Shown piece by piece: positions 1 to 8,498 of a DNA stretch of 64,000 nt (position 1 is its first letter; the number at the start of each line of letters is the position of its first letter). Below the pieces are notes generated by a model. It made no database searches, had not been told where the DNA came from, and saw nothing but the letters and a program-made list of their open reading frames with translations. Source of the DNA: Halobacterium noricense (GTDB taxonomy: Archaea; Halobacteriota; Halobacteria; Halobacteriales; Halobacteriaceae); contig NZ_CP089468.1 in NCBI RefSeq assembly GCF_021233435.1, forward strand, positions 992,001 through 1,056,000, given 5' to 3'. Position numbers and translations under genes: made by a program.

Positions 1-657
1 CGTGGGTGGGTCGACGACCCGGCCACCTTCGCGGCGGCCCTCGACGACCTCAAATCCACGGGGTGTCTCCTCCTCGTCCTCGAAGCCGGCGGCAGCGACG
101 CCGGCGGTGCCGGCTGCCGGCGGCTCCTCGGCAGCGGCGACGAGGAGCGCAAACGCCTGCTCGTTCGCAGCGAGACGGACACGCACACGACCAGTTCGTC
201 GCCGGCCGGCGACGACCCCGACGAGCGCACCGTCGTCTACCGGTCCACCGCGCGCGACGCCGCTGCCGCAGCCCCGCCGTCACCGTCGCTGCCGGCGACC
301 ACGGTCGCCTCGGACGTGGACGCGCTCGGCGACGCCGTCGAGGACGAAGTCGACTCGCTCGCGCCGCTGGGCGGCTACGAGTCCGGACAGCTCCGCGTCT
401 GCATGGACGCGCTCGGCACGCTCCTCGAAGACGACGACCTCCTCAGCGTGCTCGAATTCACGAAGACCCTCGGCACCGCAGTCCGCGAGCACGACGGCAT
501 CGCGCACGTCCACGTCGGCCAACACGTTCCCGGCATCGCGGTCGAAGGGCTTCTCGGGCAGTTCGACGCGGTCGTCGAAGTCGGCGGCGACGACGACCCG
601 CGGCAGCGCTGGCACCTCCCCGACGAGTCGCTGTCCACGCGCTGGCTGGAACTCTAG
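1..657 (+). CDS. Hypothetical haloarchaeal protein, 5' end cut by window
   Basis: Reading frame 1 is open from the first base to the TAG at 655-657, so this is the last 218 codons of a gene that starts before the window. The C-terminal half (from about residue 100) has a well-behaved mixed acidic/hydrophobic composition (alternating strands and helices ending in a WHLPDESLSTRWLEL tail); the middle is a low-complexity Ser/Thr/Ala/Pro linker. I see no catalytic motif, zinc site or membrane segment. It resembles uncharacterised haloarchaeal DUF proteins, but I cannot name the family with certainty. Its stop overlaps the stop of the convergent gene at 654-938 by two to three bases. The other long frames here are composition shadows. 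Confidence 0.7.
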   Translation, partial: RGWVDDPATFAAALDDLKSTGCLLLVLEAGGSDAGGAGCRRLLGSGDEERKRLLVRSETDTHTTSSSPAGDDPDERTVVYRSTARDAAAAAPPSPSLPATTVASDVDALGDAVEDEVDSLAPLGGYESGQLRVCMDALGTLLEDDDLLSVLEFTKTLGTAVREHDGIAHVHVGQHVPGIAVEGLLGQFDAVVEVGGDDDPRQRWHLPDESLSTRWLEL

Positions 658-938
658 TCTTCCTCCGACGCTTCTTCCTCGGTCTCGGCTAGTTCCATCC
701 CCTCGGCTTCCGGCGCGTAGTACCCGTCTTCGCCCCCCTCGGCTTCCTCGCTCTCTTCGGCTTGCTCGCCTTCGTCGCCCTCTTTCTCGCCGGCGACCTC
801 GATTTCGGCTTCCACTTCGATGGAGACGCCCGGCGCGTCCAGTTCCGCCTCGAACACGTCTTCCTCGCCGGCTTCGACTTCGAGTTCGGTCGAGTCGACT
901 TCCACTTCGACCTCTGTGTCGACGTACGTATCGGACAT
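654..938 (-). CDS. Small highly acidic hypothetical protein
   Basis: A 94-residue protein starting MSDTYVDTEVEVEV. More than a third of residues are Asp or Glu, arranged in the first half as alternating Val/Glu (V-E-V-E) stretches that suggest beta strands, followed by a Glu-rich, low-complexity C-terminal tail. No cysteine, metal site or membrane span is visible. A longer start (four codons upstream, ATG at 950) is possible, but MSDTYVDT gives the more usual N-terminus. The gene converges on the truncated gene to its left. Extreme acidity is normal for halophile cytosolic proteins, so it does not indicate a function; role unknown. Confidence 0.65.
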   Translation of the reverse strand: MSDTYVDTEVEVEVDSTELEVEAGEEDVFEAELDAPGVSIEVEAEIEVAGEKEGDEGEQAEESEEAEGGEDGYYAPEAEGMELAETEEEASEED

Positions 939-1025
939 ACTCGGAGCCACACCACGACGACTGGTAAACGGTGTGGCCGGCCGCGGCGCTGTCGGCCGTG
1001 AAAATACTGCAGGAGAGCGGAGCCC

Positions 1026-1667
1026 TTAGAAAGTTTCGCGGTGGAGGACGTCGTCGACGTCGCGGCGCGGCAGGCGCTCGGGCTCGTCGCCGCCGCTCGG
1101 GCCGACCGCAATCAGGACGACCGGAATCGTGTCCTCGGGGAGGTCGACGAAGTCAGCGGCGGCCTCGAAGTCGAAGCCGGTCATCGGCGTGGCGGTGAGG
1201 CCGCGGGCGTGCGCGGACAGCAGGAGGTTCTCCGCGGCGAGGGAGGCGTTGCGAATCGCGTAGTCGCGGCCCGCGCGGTCGGACTCGTAGCCGGCGACGG
1301 TCTGCTCTTTCATCGCCTCGCCGGTCTCGGCGTCGACGCGGCCGGCCTCGACCCACTCGTCGAAGACGCGGTCGGCGGTCTTCGGCTCGGTGTGGCCGGC
1401 GACGAGAATCGCGGTGCCGGCCTCTGCGATGTGCTCTTGGCCGTTCGCAATCTCGACGAGTTCGTCGAGGCGGTCGTCGTCCTGAATCGTGACGAACTCC
1501 CACGGCTGGAGGTTGAACGAGGAGGGCGCGAGCGTCGCGTCCTCGACGATTGCTTCGAGGGTCTCGTCGTCGACGTCCTCGTCGGGGTCGAAGTTGTGCC
1601 CGGAGCGGCGGCTGCGCAGCGCCTCGGTGGCGGCGTCGGTTCGCGACTGCTGGCTGGCTTCTGACAT
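1026..1667 (-). CDS. Nitroreductase family protein
   Basis: A 213-residue protein of the FMN-dependent nitroreductase superfamily, which uses NAD(P)H to reduce nitro groups, quinones or flavins. The N-terminal R-S-R-R-S phosphate/FMN-binding stretch (about residues 18-22), the APSSFNLQPW motif (about 49-58) and a C-terminal region IPVVLIAVG followed by an Arg-rich tail (RLPRRDV) that closes over the FMN are all as expected for the family, and the length is typical. I chose the ATG at 1667 (MSEASQQ) over an upstream in-frame codon because the extra 40 residues are unlike the family. The gene is divergent from the TetR gene at 1841. The substrate cannot be told from sequence. Confidence 0.88.
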   Translation of the reverse strand: MSEASQQSRTDAATEALRSRRSGHNFDPDEDVDDETLEAIVEDATLAPSSFNLQPWEFVTIQDDDRLDELVEIANGQEHIAEAGTAILVAGHTEPKTADRVFDEWVEAGRVDAETGEAMKEQTVAGYESDRAGRDYAIRNASLAAENLLLSAHARGLTATPMTGFDFEAAADFVDLPEDTIPVVLIAVGPSGGDEPERLPRRDVDDVLHRETF

Positions 1668-1840
1668 CGACTTACGATACGTTACCCGTACGGAGGGGGC
1701 TGGCGGTCCCAGCGCGTCCCGCCGATTGGAGTGCGTGAGCGCGCACCACGTCCAAACTGTCTCACACGTCGCAGACGGCGAAGGCACGCTCCCTCGACCA
1801 CCGACATCACTATCCGGTTCGCCTGACTACCCGTTCGCCG

Positions 1841-2446
1841 ATGGTGGACGCTCACCCGTTCTCCGGCGAGCCGGCGACCACGCGGGAAGCGATAATGCAG
1901 GCGACGTTCCGCGCGCTCCGCGAGCACGGCTACGCGGGGTTGACGATTCAGCGCATCGGCGACCACTTCGAGAAGAGCAAGTCGCTGCTCTACCACCACT
2001 ACGACAGCAAGGACGAACTCCTCCTGGAGTTTCTGGCGTACATGCTCGCGGAGTTCGAGCAGGCCGCGCCCGACGACGACCTGCCGCCCCGCGAGCGCCT
2101 CGACGCGATTCTCGACCACGTGCTCGCGGTGAAACTCCCCGACGACCAGCGGGACTTCACGAGGGCGATGGTGGAACTCCGCGCGCAGGCCGCTCACGAC
2201 GACCGCTACCGCGACCACTTCACGCGCAGCGACGACTCGCTGCACGACGAAGTCGCGAGCATCGTCGGCGAAGGCGTCGACGCTGGGAAATTCCGCGACG
2301 TCGACCCCGACAACGTCGCGTCGTTCCTACTGACGCTCGTGAACGGCGCGATGACCCAGCGAGTCACTGCCGAGGAAACGCACACGGAAGCCGTCCGGGA
2401 AGAAGTCGACGCCTACCTCCAGTCGCGGCTGCTGGCCGACGAGTAG
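1841..2446 (+). CDS. TetR/AcrR family transcriptional regulator
   Basis: A 201-residue TetR-type repressor. Residues about 15-60 form the HTH: REAIMQATFRALREHGYAG, then LTIQRIGDHFEKSKSLLYHHYDSKDELL, which has the family's hallmark G-x-x-x-LYHHYxSKDELL ending. The remaining 140 residues are an all-helical ligand/dimer domain. It is divergent from the nitroreductase gene (1026-1667), a common arrangement for a TetR regulator and its target, but it could equally act on itself or on the DsrE-like gene that converges on it at 2462. Ligand unknown. Confidence 0.9.
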   Translation: MVDAHPFSGEPATTREAIMQATFRALREHGYAGLTIQRIGDHFEKSKSLLYHHYDSKDELLLEFLAYMLAEFEQAAPDDDLPPRERLDAILDHVLAVKLPDDQRDFTRAMVELRAQAAHDDRYRDHFTRSDDSLHDEVASIVGEGVDAGKFRDVDPDNVASFLLTLVNGAMTQRVTAEETHTEAVREEVDAYLQSRLLADE

Positions 2447-2461
2447 GGCGAGGCGAGCGCG

Positions 2462-2818
2462 TTAGAACGTGATAATCTCGTAGTCGTCGTCGACGAGCGA
2501 GCGGATGCTCGGGTGGCCGTCGTGTTCGTCGACGGTGACGACGCCGGCGTCCTCGACGGCTTCGTCGACGCCGAACGCGCCCGAACAGTGGTCGCACGCG
2601 GAGCTGTCGTCCTTGACCGCGGCGTAGAGGTCGTGGTAGTCGTGGTCGGGGTCTTCGAGTTCGGGAATCCACTGCGTGCCCGCGCCGTCGAAGATGAGCT
2701 CCAGGTCGTCCTCGGGATTCTCGGCGAACTCGCGGGCGGCTTCGAGGCCGTTGACGAGCCGGCCGAGGTCGCTGTGGGATTCGGTGCCTGCCAGAATCAC
2801 GATTGCTGCCTTCGTCAT
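2462..2818 (-). CDS. DsrE/DsrF-like family protein
   Basis: A 118-residue protein starting MTKAAIVILAGTESHSDLGR. The first beta strand followed by a Gly-Thr turn, the middle stretch with ELIFDGAGTQWI, and the single Cys-x-x-Cys (ACDHCSGAF) fit the DsrE/DsrF/YchN-like fold, a small alpha/beta family involved in sulfur transfer or of unknown function. The start was set at 2818 because the ten residues upstream look like random translation. It is in the same direction as the disulfide reductase at 2897-4324, with 78 bases between them, so the two may be co-transcribed and both touch thiol chemistry. The sulfur-transfer role is inferred. Confidence 0.8.
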   Translation of the reverse strand: MTKAAIVILAGTESHSDLGRLVNGLEAAREFAENPEDDLELIFDGAGTQWIPELEDPDHDYHDLYAAVKDDSSACDHCSGAFGVDEAVEDAGVVTVDEHDGHPSIRSLVDDDYEIITF

Positions 2819-2896
2819 TACACTCCGAGCCACGAGCGCCGGCCACAAAAGGTCGCGCGAACGTCCCAGTAACGAGGTTACGGGCCAGTAATCCCG

Positions 2897-4324
2897 CTAG
2901 TGGTGTTCGTGGCCGCCGCGGCTGAACTGCCCGGAGAACGCGCGCTGGACGACCTCCGGGAGCGCGGGGTGGACGTGAATCGACTCGCGGACGTCTCGCA
3001 CGGTGCCGGAGCCGGCTTTCATCGCGACGACGGCCTCCTGAATCAGCGTCGAGGCGTCCGGGCCGACGATGTGGCAACCCAGAATCTCGCCGTCGAGGTC
3101 GACGAGCACCTTCACGAAGCCCTCGGCGTGCATCGCGTCGCCGCGCGCGGTGTCCGCGAAGTCGTACGTGTTCGTCGCGTACTCGCGGCCCGCGTCCCGG
3201 AGTTCGGCTTCGGTCGCGCCGACGCCCGCAACCTCCGGCGACCCGAACACCGCGAACGGCATCGCCGAGTAGTCGACGGGCTCGGGGTCGCTGCCGAAGA
3301 TGTTGCGCGCGACCGCCTGCGCCTCGTGGTTCGCGCTGTGCTTGAGGAGGTACTCGCCGACGATGTCGCCGAGCGCCCACACGTCCTCGACGTCCGTTTC
3401 GAGGTAGTCGTCGGTCGCCACGAACCCGCGGTCGTCGGTCCGAACGCCGGTCGCGTCGAGGTTCAGCGTGTCCGTGTTCGGCGTGCGGCCGGCTGCCACG
3501 AGCAGCGCGTCGCCGGTGACGGACACCGACTCGCCGCTCTCGACGACGCCACCCTCCTCGCCGTACTCGTACTCGCGGGCTTCGAGCGTGACCTCGCCGT
3601 CGGCCTGGGCGACGCTCGTCGCCTCGTAGCCCGCGTAGACGTCGGCGCGCTCGCCGAACTGGTCGGTGAACGCCGCCGCGACCTCGCTGTCGGCGTTCGG
3701 CAGCAGGTTCGGACGCCGGCCGACGACGGTGACGTCGCTGCCGAACGTCTCGAAGAAGTGTCCGAGTTCCGCAGCGATGTAGCCGCCGCCCACGACGACG
3801 AGGTGGTCGGGCGGCGTCTCCAACTGGAGTGCCTCCTGGCTCGTAAGGTAGTCGGTGTCCTCGATGCCGTCGATGGGCGGAATCGCAGGCCGCGTGCCGG
3901 CCGCGATGAGCACCGTGTCCGCGCGGATGCGTGCGCCGTCGTCCTCGCCGCCCGAAACCTCGACCTCGTGGTCGGCCACGAAGCGGGCTTCGCCCTCGTA
4001 GAGCGTGTGCCGGTCCGAGGAACGCAGGCCGCGCCGAATCGAGTCCGCGTCCGCCTGGACTTCCTCGTTGACTTTGCGGACGATGTGCTCGAAGTCCACG
4101 TCGTTGACTTCGGCGTCGATGTCGAACTCGCCGGCGCGCTCGATGGTTTCGAGCACGTCGGCGTGGTAGAGCAGGAGCTTCGAGGGGATGCAGCCACGGT
4201 TCAGACACGTCCCGCCCAGCGGCCCCTTCTCCACGACCGCGACCGACTGCCCCTGATTGGCGGCGACGTTCGCGACGTCCAGTCCGGACCCCGAACCGAT
4301 GACGAGAAAGTCGAATTCGTCCAT
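2897..4324 (-). CDS. FAD-dependent pyridine nucleotide-disulfide reductase (candidate bis-gamma-glutamylcystine reductase)
   Basis: A 475-residue flavoprotein of the glutathione reductase/lipoamide dehydrogenase/mercuric reductase family. Seen in order: FAD-binding GSGSGLDVA near residue 11, the redox-active disulfide GGTCLNRGCIPSK near 40, an NAD(P)H Rossmann motif VVVGGGYIAAE near 172, the second FAD motif ALGDIVG near 300, and the C-terminal catalytic HPALPE. It lacks the extra N-terminal heavy-metal domain and the C-terminal Cys pair of true MerA. Haloarchaea use gamma-glutamylcysteine as main thiol, and the Halobacterium enzyme that reduces its disulfide was originally annotated as mercuric reductase; this gene fits that description, but dihydrolipoyl dehydrogenase-like activity cannot be excluded. 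A His-rich tail (GGHEHH) ends the protein. Confidence 0.85.
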   Translation of the reverse strand: MDEFDFLVIGSGSGLDVANVAANQGQSVAVVEKGPLGGTCLNRGCIPSKLLLYHADVLETIERAGEFDIDAEVNDVDFEHIVRKVNEEVQADADSIRRGLRSSDRHTLYEGEARFVADHEVEVSGGEDDGARIRADTVLIAAGTRPAIPPIDGIEDTDYLTSQEALQLETPPDHLVVVGGGYIAAELGHFFETFGSDVTVVGRRPNLLPNADSEVAAAFTDQFGERADVYAGYEATSVAQADGEVTLEAREYEYGEEGGVVESGESVSVTGDALLVAAGRTPNTDTLNLDATGVRTDDRGFVATDDYLETDVEDVWALGDIVGEYLLKHSANHEAQAVARNIFGSDPEPVDYSAMPFAVFGSPEVAGVGATEAELRDAGREYATNTYDFADTARGDAMHAEGFVKVLVDLDGEILGCHIVGPDASTLIQEAVVAMKAGSGTVRDVRESIHVHPALPEVVQRAFSGQFSRGGHEHH

Positions 4325-4423
4325 ACGCCGCCCACGCGTGCCGGCGTCAAGAAACCGCTTGCCGCCGCGAACCCCGCCGGTTGGCCCGAAAGTTATCCGA
4401 GCCGGGGGTGAAGGCGAGCACAG

Positions 4424-5107
4424 ATGAGCTTCGACTCGGAGCGCGTCACGACCGTGACGTTCGACTCGTACAGCACGCTCGTGGACGTCGATGCCGCCGA
4501 GCGCGCGCTCGCCGACCGCGTCGCCGACCCCGAACCAGTCTCCCGGCTGTGGCGGTCGCGATCGCTGGCGTACACGTTCGTCGCCAACCAAATCGACGCC
4601 TACCAGCCGTTCTACGAGGTGAACCGCGATGCCCTCCAGTACGCGCTGGACGCCCACGGCGCGGACGTCACCACCGCGGAGCGCGACGAGATTCTCGCGG
4701 TCTACCACGAACTCGACGTGTTCGACGACGTCCGCAGCGGCCTCGAAGCGCTCACCGACGCGGGCTACGACTGTTACGTCGTCTCGAACGGCAACCCCGA
4801 GATGCTGGCGTCGATGGTCGACCACGCCGACATCGGCGACCTCCTCGAGGACACGGTGAGCGCCGACGAGGTGGAGACGTTCAAGCCCGCCGCCGAACTC
4901 TACCGCCACGCCGCCGCCCGGGCGGGGACGCCCATCGACGAAATCGTCCACGTCACGGCGGGCTGGTTCGACGTGCTCGGCGCGACCCACGCGGGCATGC
5001 AGAGCGCGTGGGTCGACCGGAAATCGTCACCGTGGGAGCCGTTCGCGGGCGACTCCGACCTCACGATCACCGACTTCCACGACCTCGTCGCGGCGCTCTC
5101 GGCCTGA
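4424..5107 (+). CDS. HAD-superfamily hydrolase, haloacid dehalogenase type II-like
   Basis: A 227-residue HAD hydrolase. Motif I is at residues 13-18 (FDSYSTL) with the nucleophile Asp14; the usual second Asp two residues on is replaced by Tyr, as in type II 2-haloacid dehalogenases rather than phosphatases. Motif II is VVSNGNPEML (around 124-133), motif III Lys is in ETFKPAAEL, and motif IV is degenerate (HVTAGWFDVLGATHAG), also a dehalogenase-like feature. The helical cap lies between residues 20 and 110. This suggests hydrolysis of a carbon-halogen or related bond, though the physiological substrate in haloarchaea is unknown. It is divergent from the reductase gene, with about 100 bases between the starts. 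Confidence 0.88.
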   Translation: MSFDSERVTTVTFDSYSTLVDVDAAERALADRVADPEPVSRLWRSRSLAYTFVANQIDAYQPFYEVNRDALQYALDAHGADVTTAERDEILAVYHELDVFDDVRSGLEALTDAGYDCYVVSNGNPEMLASMVDHADIGDLLEDTVSADEVETFKPAAELYRHAAARAGTPIDEIVHVTAGWFDVLGATHAGMQSAWVDRKSSPWEPFAGDSDLTITDFHDLVAALSA

Positions 5108-5186
5108 CTCGCCGCGCGGCGGACGCGTGGTATCCGCCTCAACCCCGAGTTATTTGTCCCCACGCGACACACTCCGGGACGATTAG

Positions 5187-6056
5187 ATGACGACCGACGA
5201 GACGAGCGTCGAGCCGCAGGTGGTCGGCGACGCGCTCGACCGAATCCAGTCCGCCGCGACCGCGCTCGGGGTCCCCGCGGAGACGACGGAGACCGCGATT
5301 GCGGTGTTCCGCCGCCACCGCGACCAGCGCGCGGCCCACGCGCACAACGTCGCGACGACCGCGGCGGCGTGCCTGTACGTCGCGTGCAAGGTCGAGCGCG
5401 TCCCGCGCACGGTCGACGAGTTCGTCGACGCGACGGGCGTCGACCGCACGCAGCTCCTGCGGCGCGCGAAGGCGGTGACCAGCGAACTCGGCATCGACCT
5501 CTCGGGGTTCGCGGACGCCTCCCAGTACGTCGACCGATACGCCGACGAACTCGGGCTCCCCGAGGGCGTCGCGGACCGCGCCGGGGAAATCGTCGACCAC
5601 TGCGAGGACGCCGGCATCGCGGGCGGGAAATCCCCGAGTGGGTGGGCGGCAGCGGCCATCTACAACGCCTGCGTGGAGGCCGACATGAACGTCCGACAGG
5701 ACACGCTCACGGAACTGGCGGACGTCACGCACGTCACCATCCGGAACCGCTACAAGGAGCAACGCGAAGTGCTGTGCGAGCGGAACCCGCCGCCCGCGAC
5801 CGCGGCGGCCGCCATCGACTGGTACCGCGAGTACCTGCCCGCGTCGGACTACGTCGCGAGCACGGCACGCGACCTTCTGGCGTCGGCGACCGACGTCCGC
5901 CCGGTGGACGACGCGCCGGCGGCGTGGGCCGCCGCTGCGCTCCGTGTCGCCGGGGAGCGCGCGGGCGCGCCAATCGGCATGAAGGCGCTGAAGACGCCCG
6001 CGGGCTGTTCTTCTTCAGCCATCCACGACCGCGCCAGCGACCTCGAATCGCTGTAG
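5187..6056 (+). CDS. TFB-like protein: cyclin repeats without zinc ribbon
   Basis: A 289-residue relative of archaeal transcription factor B. Residues about 8-100 and 102-195 are the two cyclin-like repeats of TFB (DRIQSAATALGVP...AACLYVACKVERVPRT, then YADELGLP...WAAAAIYNACVEADMNVRQDTLTELADVT, the recognition-helix stretch). The N-terminal zinc ribbon and B-finger that a normal TFB needs to recruit RNA polymerase are absent: the protein begins only about ten residues before repeat 1. Residues 205-285 look like a third, degenerate cyclin repeat (AAWAAAALRVAGERAGAPIGMKAL...SAIHDRASDL). It may bind BRE/TBP without recruiting polymerase and so act as a regulator, but that is inference. A TATA-like TTATTT lies upstream of the ATG at 5187. 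Confidence 0.85.
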   Translation: MTTDETSVEPQVVGDALDRIQSAATALGVPAETTETAIAVFRRHRDQRAAHAHNVATTAAACLYVACKVERVPRTVDEFVDATGVDRTQLLRRAKAVTSELGIDLSGFADASQYVDRYADELGLPEGVADRAGEIVDHCEDAGIAGGKSPSGWAAAAIYNACVEADMNVRQDTLTELADVTHVTIRNRYKEQREVLCERNPPPATAAAAIDWYREYLPASDYVASTARDLLASATDVRPVDDAPAAWAAAALRVAGERAGAPIGMKALKTPAGCSSSAIHDRASDLESL

Positions 6057-6090
6057 TCAGCGGCGTCGCGGTCGGCGACGCGGGCCGGCG

Positions 6091-6867
6091 TCAAGAATCC
6101 TCGGCGAAGACGCCGACGAACTCGCGCTGCTCGGCCAGAATCTCGGCATCGAGGTCAGCGACGAGCGTGCGCTCGTCGCGATTGAGCGCGGCGCTGACGG
6201 CCCCGTCGGGCCGCACGACGGTGGATTTGCCGGCGTAGTCGACGACGCGGGCGTCCGGGAGTTCGCGGCGGCCGGTCCGACCGCAGCCGACCACCCAGCG
6301 CACGCCGTCGAGGGCGCGGGCGCGTAGGAGGAGCCGCCAGTTCTCGCTGTGCGTGCCCGGCCACGCGCCGACGACGAACAGGGCGTCGACGCGCTCGCGG
6401 GCGAACTCGGCGCTGACGGCCACGAAGTTGAGGTCGTAGCAGGTGACGATACCGGTCTTCCCGGCGGGCGTCTCCACGGTGACGGCTTCGTCGCCGGCCG
6501 TGAGTACGTCGGCTTCGCCGCCCCAGAGGTTGCGCTTGCGGTAGTACGTGCGCTCGCCGTCGGGCGTGACGTAGCCGACGGTGTTGTAGTAGTCGTCGCC
6601 CGCGTCCTCGACGAAGCCCGCTAGCACGCTCACGTCGTAGTCCGCGGCGGAAGCGGCGAGGCGGTCGAGCGCGTTGCTATCGCGGGCGAGCGCGGCGTCG
6701 TGGACGCGCTCGTCGGCGACGAAGCCGGTGAGCGCGTACTCGGGGAACAGCGCGACGTTCACACGGTCGTCGAGACCGGCGAGGCGTTCGCCGATGGTGG
6801 CGAGGTTGGCGCGCGGGTCGAGGTCCGCGAGGTCGGTCTGGCAGGCGGCGACGGTCGGTGTCGGCAC
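6091..6867 (-). CDS. Carbon-nitrogen hydrolase (nitrilase superfamily)
   Basis: A 258-residue nitrilase-superfamily amidase. The catalytic Glu-Lys-Cys triad is visible: Glu in FPEYALTG, Lys in YYRKRNLW, and Cys in GIVTCYDLNF. Length and single-domain layout match the omega-amidase/NAD-synthetase-amidase-like branch; the substrate is probably a small amide. I start at GTG 6867 (VPTPTVAACQTDL), where homology to the family begins; an in-frame TTG nine codons upstream is possible. A TATA-like stretch (about 6908-6918 read on the minus strand) fits a short leader. The gene is divergent from the aldehyde dehydrogenase at 6963; its convergent neighbour is the TFB-like gene. Confidence 0.87.
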   Translation of the reverse strand: MPTPTVAACQTDLADLDPRANLATIGERLAGLDDRVNVALFPEYALTGFVADERVHDAALARDSNALDRLAASAADYDVSVLAGFVEDAGDDYYNTVGYVTPDGERTYYRKRNLWGGEADVLTAGDEAVTVETPAGKTGIVTCYDLNFVAVSAEFARERVDALFVVGAWPGTHSENWRLLLRARALDGVRWVVGCGRTGRRELPDARVVDYAGKSTVVRPDGAVSAALNRDERTLVADLDAEILAEQREFVGVFAEDS

Positions 6868-6962
6868 GCCGCGGAGTCGGCGCGCAGCCGACAAAAAGCC
6901 GGCGAACGGTTTTAATACGATTTTGAGTAAAGTCTTTACCCGGGGCGCGCCAATCGCCGTGT

Positions 6963-8408
6963 ATGGAACGAGAGGCCATCCGTCGCCGGGAGCGGCTGTA
7001 CGTGGGCGGCGAGTGGGTCACGGGGCCGGACACCTTCCCCGTCACCGACCTCGCCGACGGCGGCACGTTCGCCGAAGTCGCGGCGGCCGACGAGGACGCC
7101 GCCGACAGCGCGCTCGCCGCCGCCGAGGACGCGAAGGCGACGCTCCGAGACACCACGATTCCGCAGCGCTGCGAGTGGTTGCAGGCCATCGCCGACGGTC
7201 TGCGCGACCGGAAGACCGAACTCGCGGAGGTCATCGTCCGCGAGGCCGGCAAACCGATTTCGTCCGCGCGCGGCGAGGTCGACAGCGCGGCCGAGCGCTT
7301 CGAGCGCGCCATCGAGGAGATTCGCCACCTGAAGGGCGAGTACCGCGAGGGCACCACGAGCGGCCACGAGGGCTGGGAGGCCATCGTGAAACACGAGCCG
7401 GTCGGCGCGGTGCTCTGTATCACGCCGTACAACTATCCGCTCGCGACGACGGCGCTGCAGGTCGCGCCCGCGCTCGCCGCCGGGAACGCGGTCGTCCTCA
7501 AGCCCGCGAGCAAGACGCCCGTGAGCGCCGCTATCCTCACGGAAATCGTCGACGAAGTCGGGCTCCCGGACGGCGCGTTCAACTTCGTGCCGGGGAAGGC
7601 CAGCGTCATCGGCGACGAGCTGGCCGGCGACGACCGCGTGAACGCTATCGCGATGACTGGCTCGTCGGGGGCTGGCAAGCACGTCGCCTACGAGTCCGGG
7701 ATGGTGAACCTCCACATGGAGCTCGGCGGGAACGCGCCCGCGGTCGTCTTCGAGGACGCGGACCTCGACGCCGCTGCCGGCGCGGCCGCGAAGGGGTCGC
7801 TGAAGTACGCCGGCCAGCGCTGTTCGGCCATCTCGCGCGTGCTCGCTCACGAGTCGGTCCACGACGACCTCGTCGAGCGCATCGACGCCGGGATGGACGA
7901 CTGGGTGCAGGGCGACCTCTTCGACGAGGACACCGACCTCGGCCCGCTCATCAGCGCCGAGCAGGCGGACTGGGTGGCGGAACTGGTCGAGGACGCCGTC
8001 GACCGCGGGGCGACGGTCGTGCGCGGCGGCGACCGCTACGAGCAAGAAGAGGGCGTCCACGTCTTCGAGCCGACGCTGCTCGCGGACGTCCCCCAGGACG
8101 CGCGCATCGTCGACGAGGAGCAGTTCGGGCCCGTCTGCGCGGTGACGACGTTCGGGGACGACGAGGAAGCCCTCGAAGTCGCGAATCGCTCGGATCTGGC
8201 GCTGGACGCGTGCGTGTTCACGAGCGACTACGACCGCGCGATGCGGATGGCCGAGTACATCGACGCGGGCGCGGTCCGCATCAACGGCGCGCCCTCCCAC
8301 GGCCTCGGCGATATTCCGTTCGGCGGGAACGAGGATTCGGGTATCGGCCGCGAGGGCCTGGACTCCACCATCCACGAGTTCGTCCGCAAGAAGTCCATCA
8401 TTCTGTAG
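6963..8408 (+). CDS. NAD(P)-dependent aldehyde dehydrogenase
   Basis: A 481-residue aldehyde dehydrogenase. Seen: the Rossmann substrate-channel motif CITPYNYPLA with the catalytic Asn near residue 158, the cofactor-loop ALAAGNAVVLKPASKTP, the general base Glu in MELGGNAP (about 256) and the nucleophile Cys in AGQRCSAIS (about 290). C-terminal motif FGPVCAVTTF is also canonical. Closest families are lactaldehyde/succinate-semialdehyde dehydrogenases and the non-phosphorylating glyceraldehyde-3-phosphate dehydrogenase GapN; haloarchaeal members are often annotated GapN, but the sequence does not settle which aldehyde it uses. Monocistronic, divergent from the nitrilase gene. Confidence 0.93.
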   Translation: MEREAIRRRERLYVGGEWVTGPDTFPVTDLADGGTFAEVAAADEDAADSALAAAEDAKATLRDTTIPQRCEWLQAIADGLRDRKTELAEVIVREAGKPISSARGEVDSAAERFERAIEEIRHLKGEYREGTTSGHEGWEAIVKHEPVGAVLCITPYNYPLATTALQVAPALAAGNAVVLKPASKTPVSAAILTEIVDEVGLPDGAFNFVPGKASVIGDELAGDDRVNAIAMTGSSGAGKHVAYESGMVNLHMELGGNAPAVVFEDADLDAAAGAAAKGSLKYAGQRCSAISRVLAHESVHDDLVERIDAGMDDWVQGDLFDEDTDLGPLISAEQADWVAELVEDAVDRGATVVRGGDRYEQEEGVHVFEPTLLADVPQDARIVDEEQFGPVCAVTTFGDDEEALEVANRSDLALDACVFTSDYDRAMRMAEYIDAGAVRINGAPSHGLGDIPFGGNEDSGIGREGLDSTIHEFVRKKSIIL

Positions 8409-8498
8409 CTGTCCGGCCGGGGGTTACCGCCGCGACCACCTCCCACGTGTGCGAGTGCACCCGTGGTCGCGAACGCGTCGGCAGCGGGGAGAAATCGC

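Noticed and set aside
2-967. Long Arg/Ser/Pro-rich open frame
   Set aside because: Composition is basic and repetitive, opposite to halophile proteins; it crosses a real gene and the convergent acidic gene. It is a GC-rich frame shadow.
2897-4324. Mercury resistance (merA) reading of the disulfide reductase
   Set aside because: No N-terminal HMA domain, no C-terminal Cys pair and no mer neighbours; a thiol disulfide reductase role is more likely.
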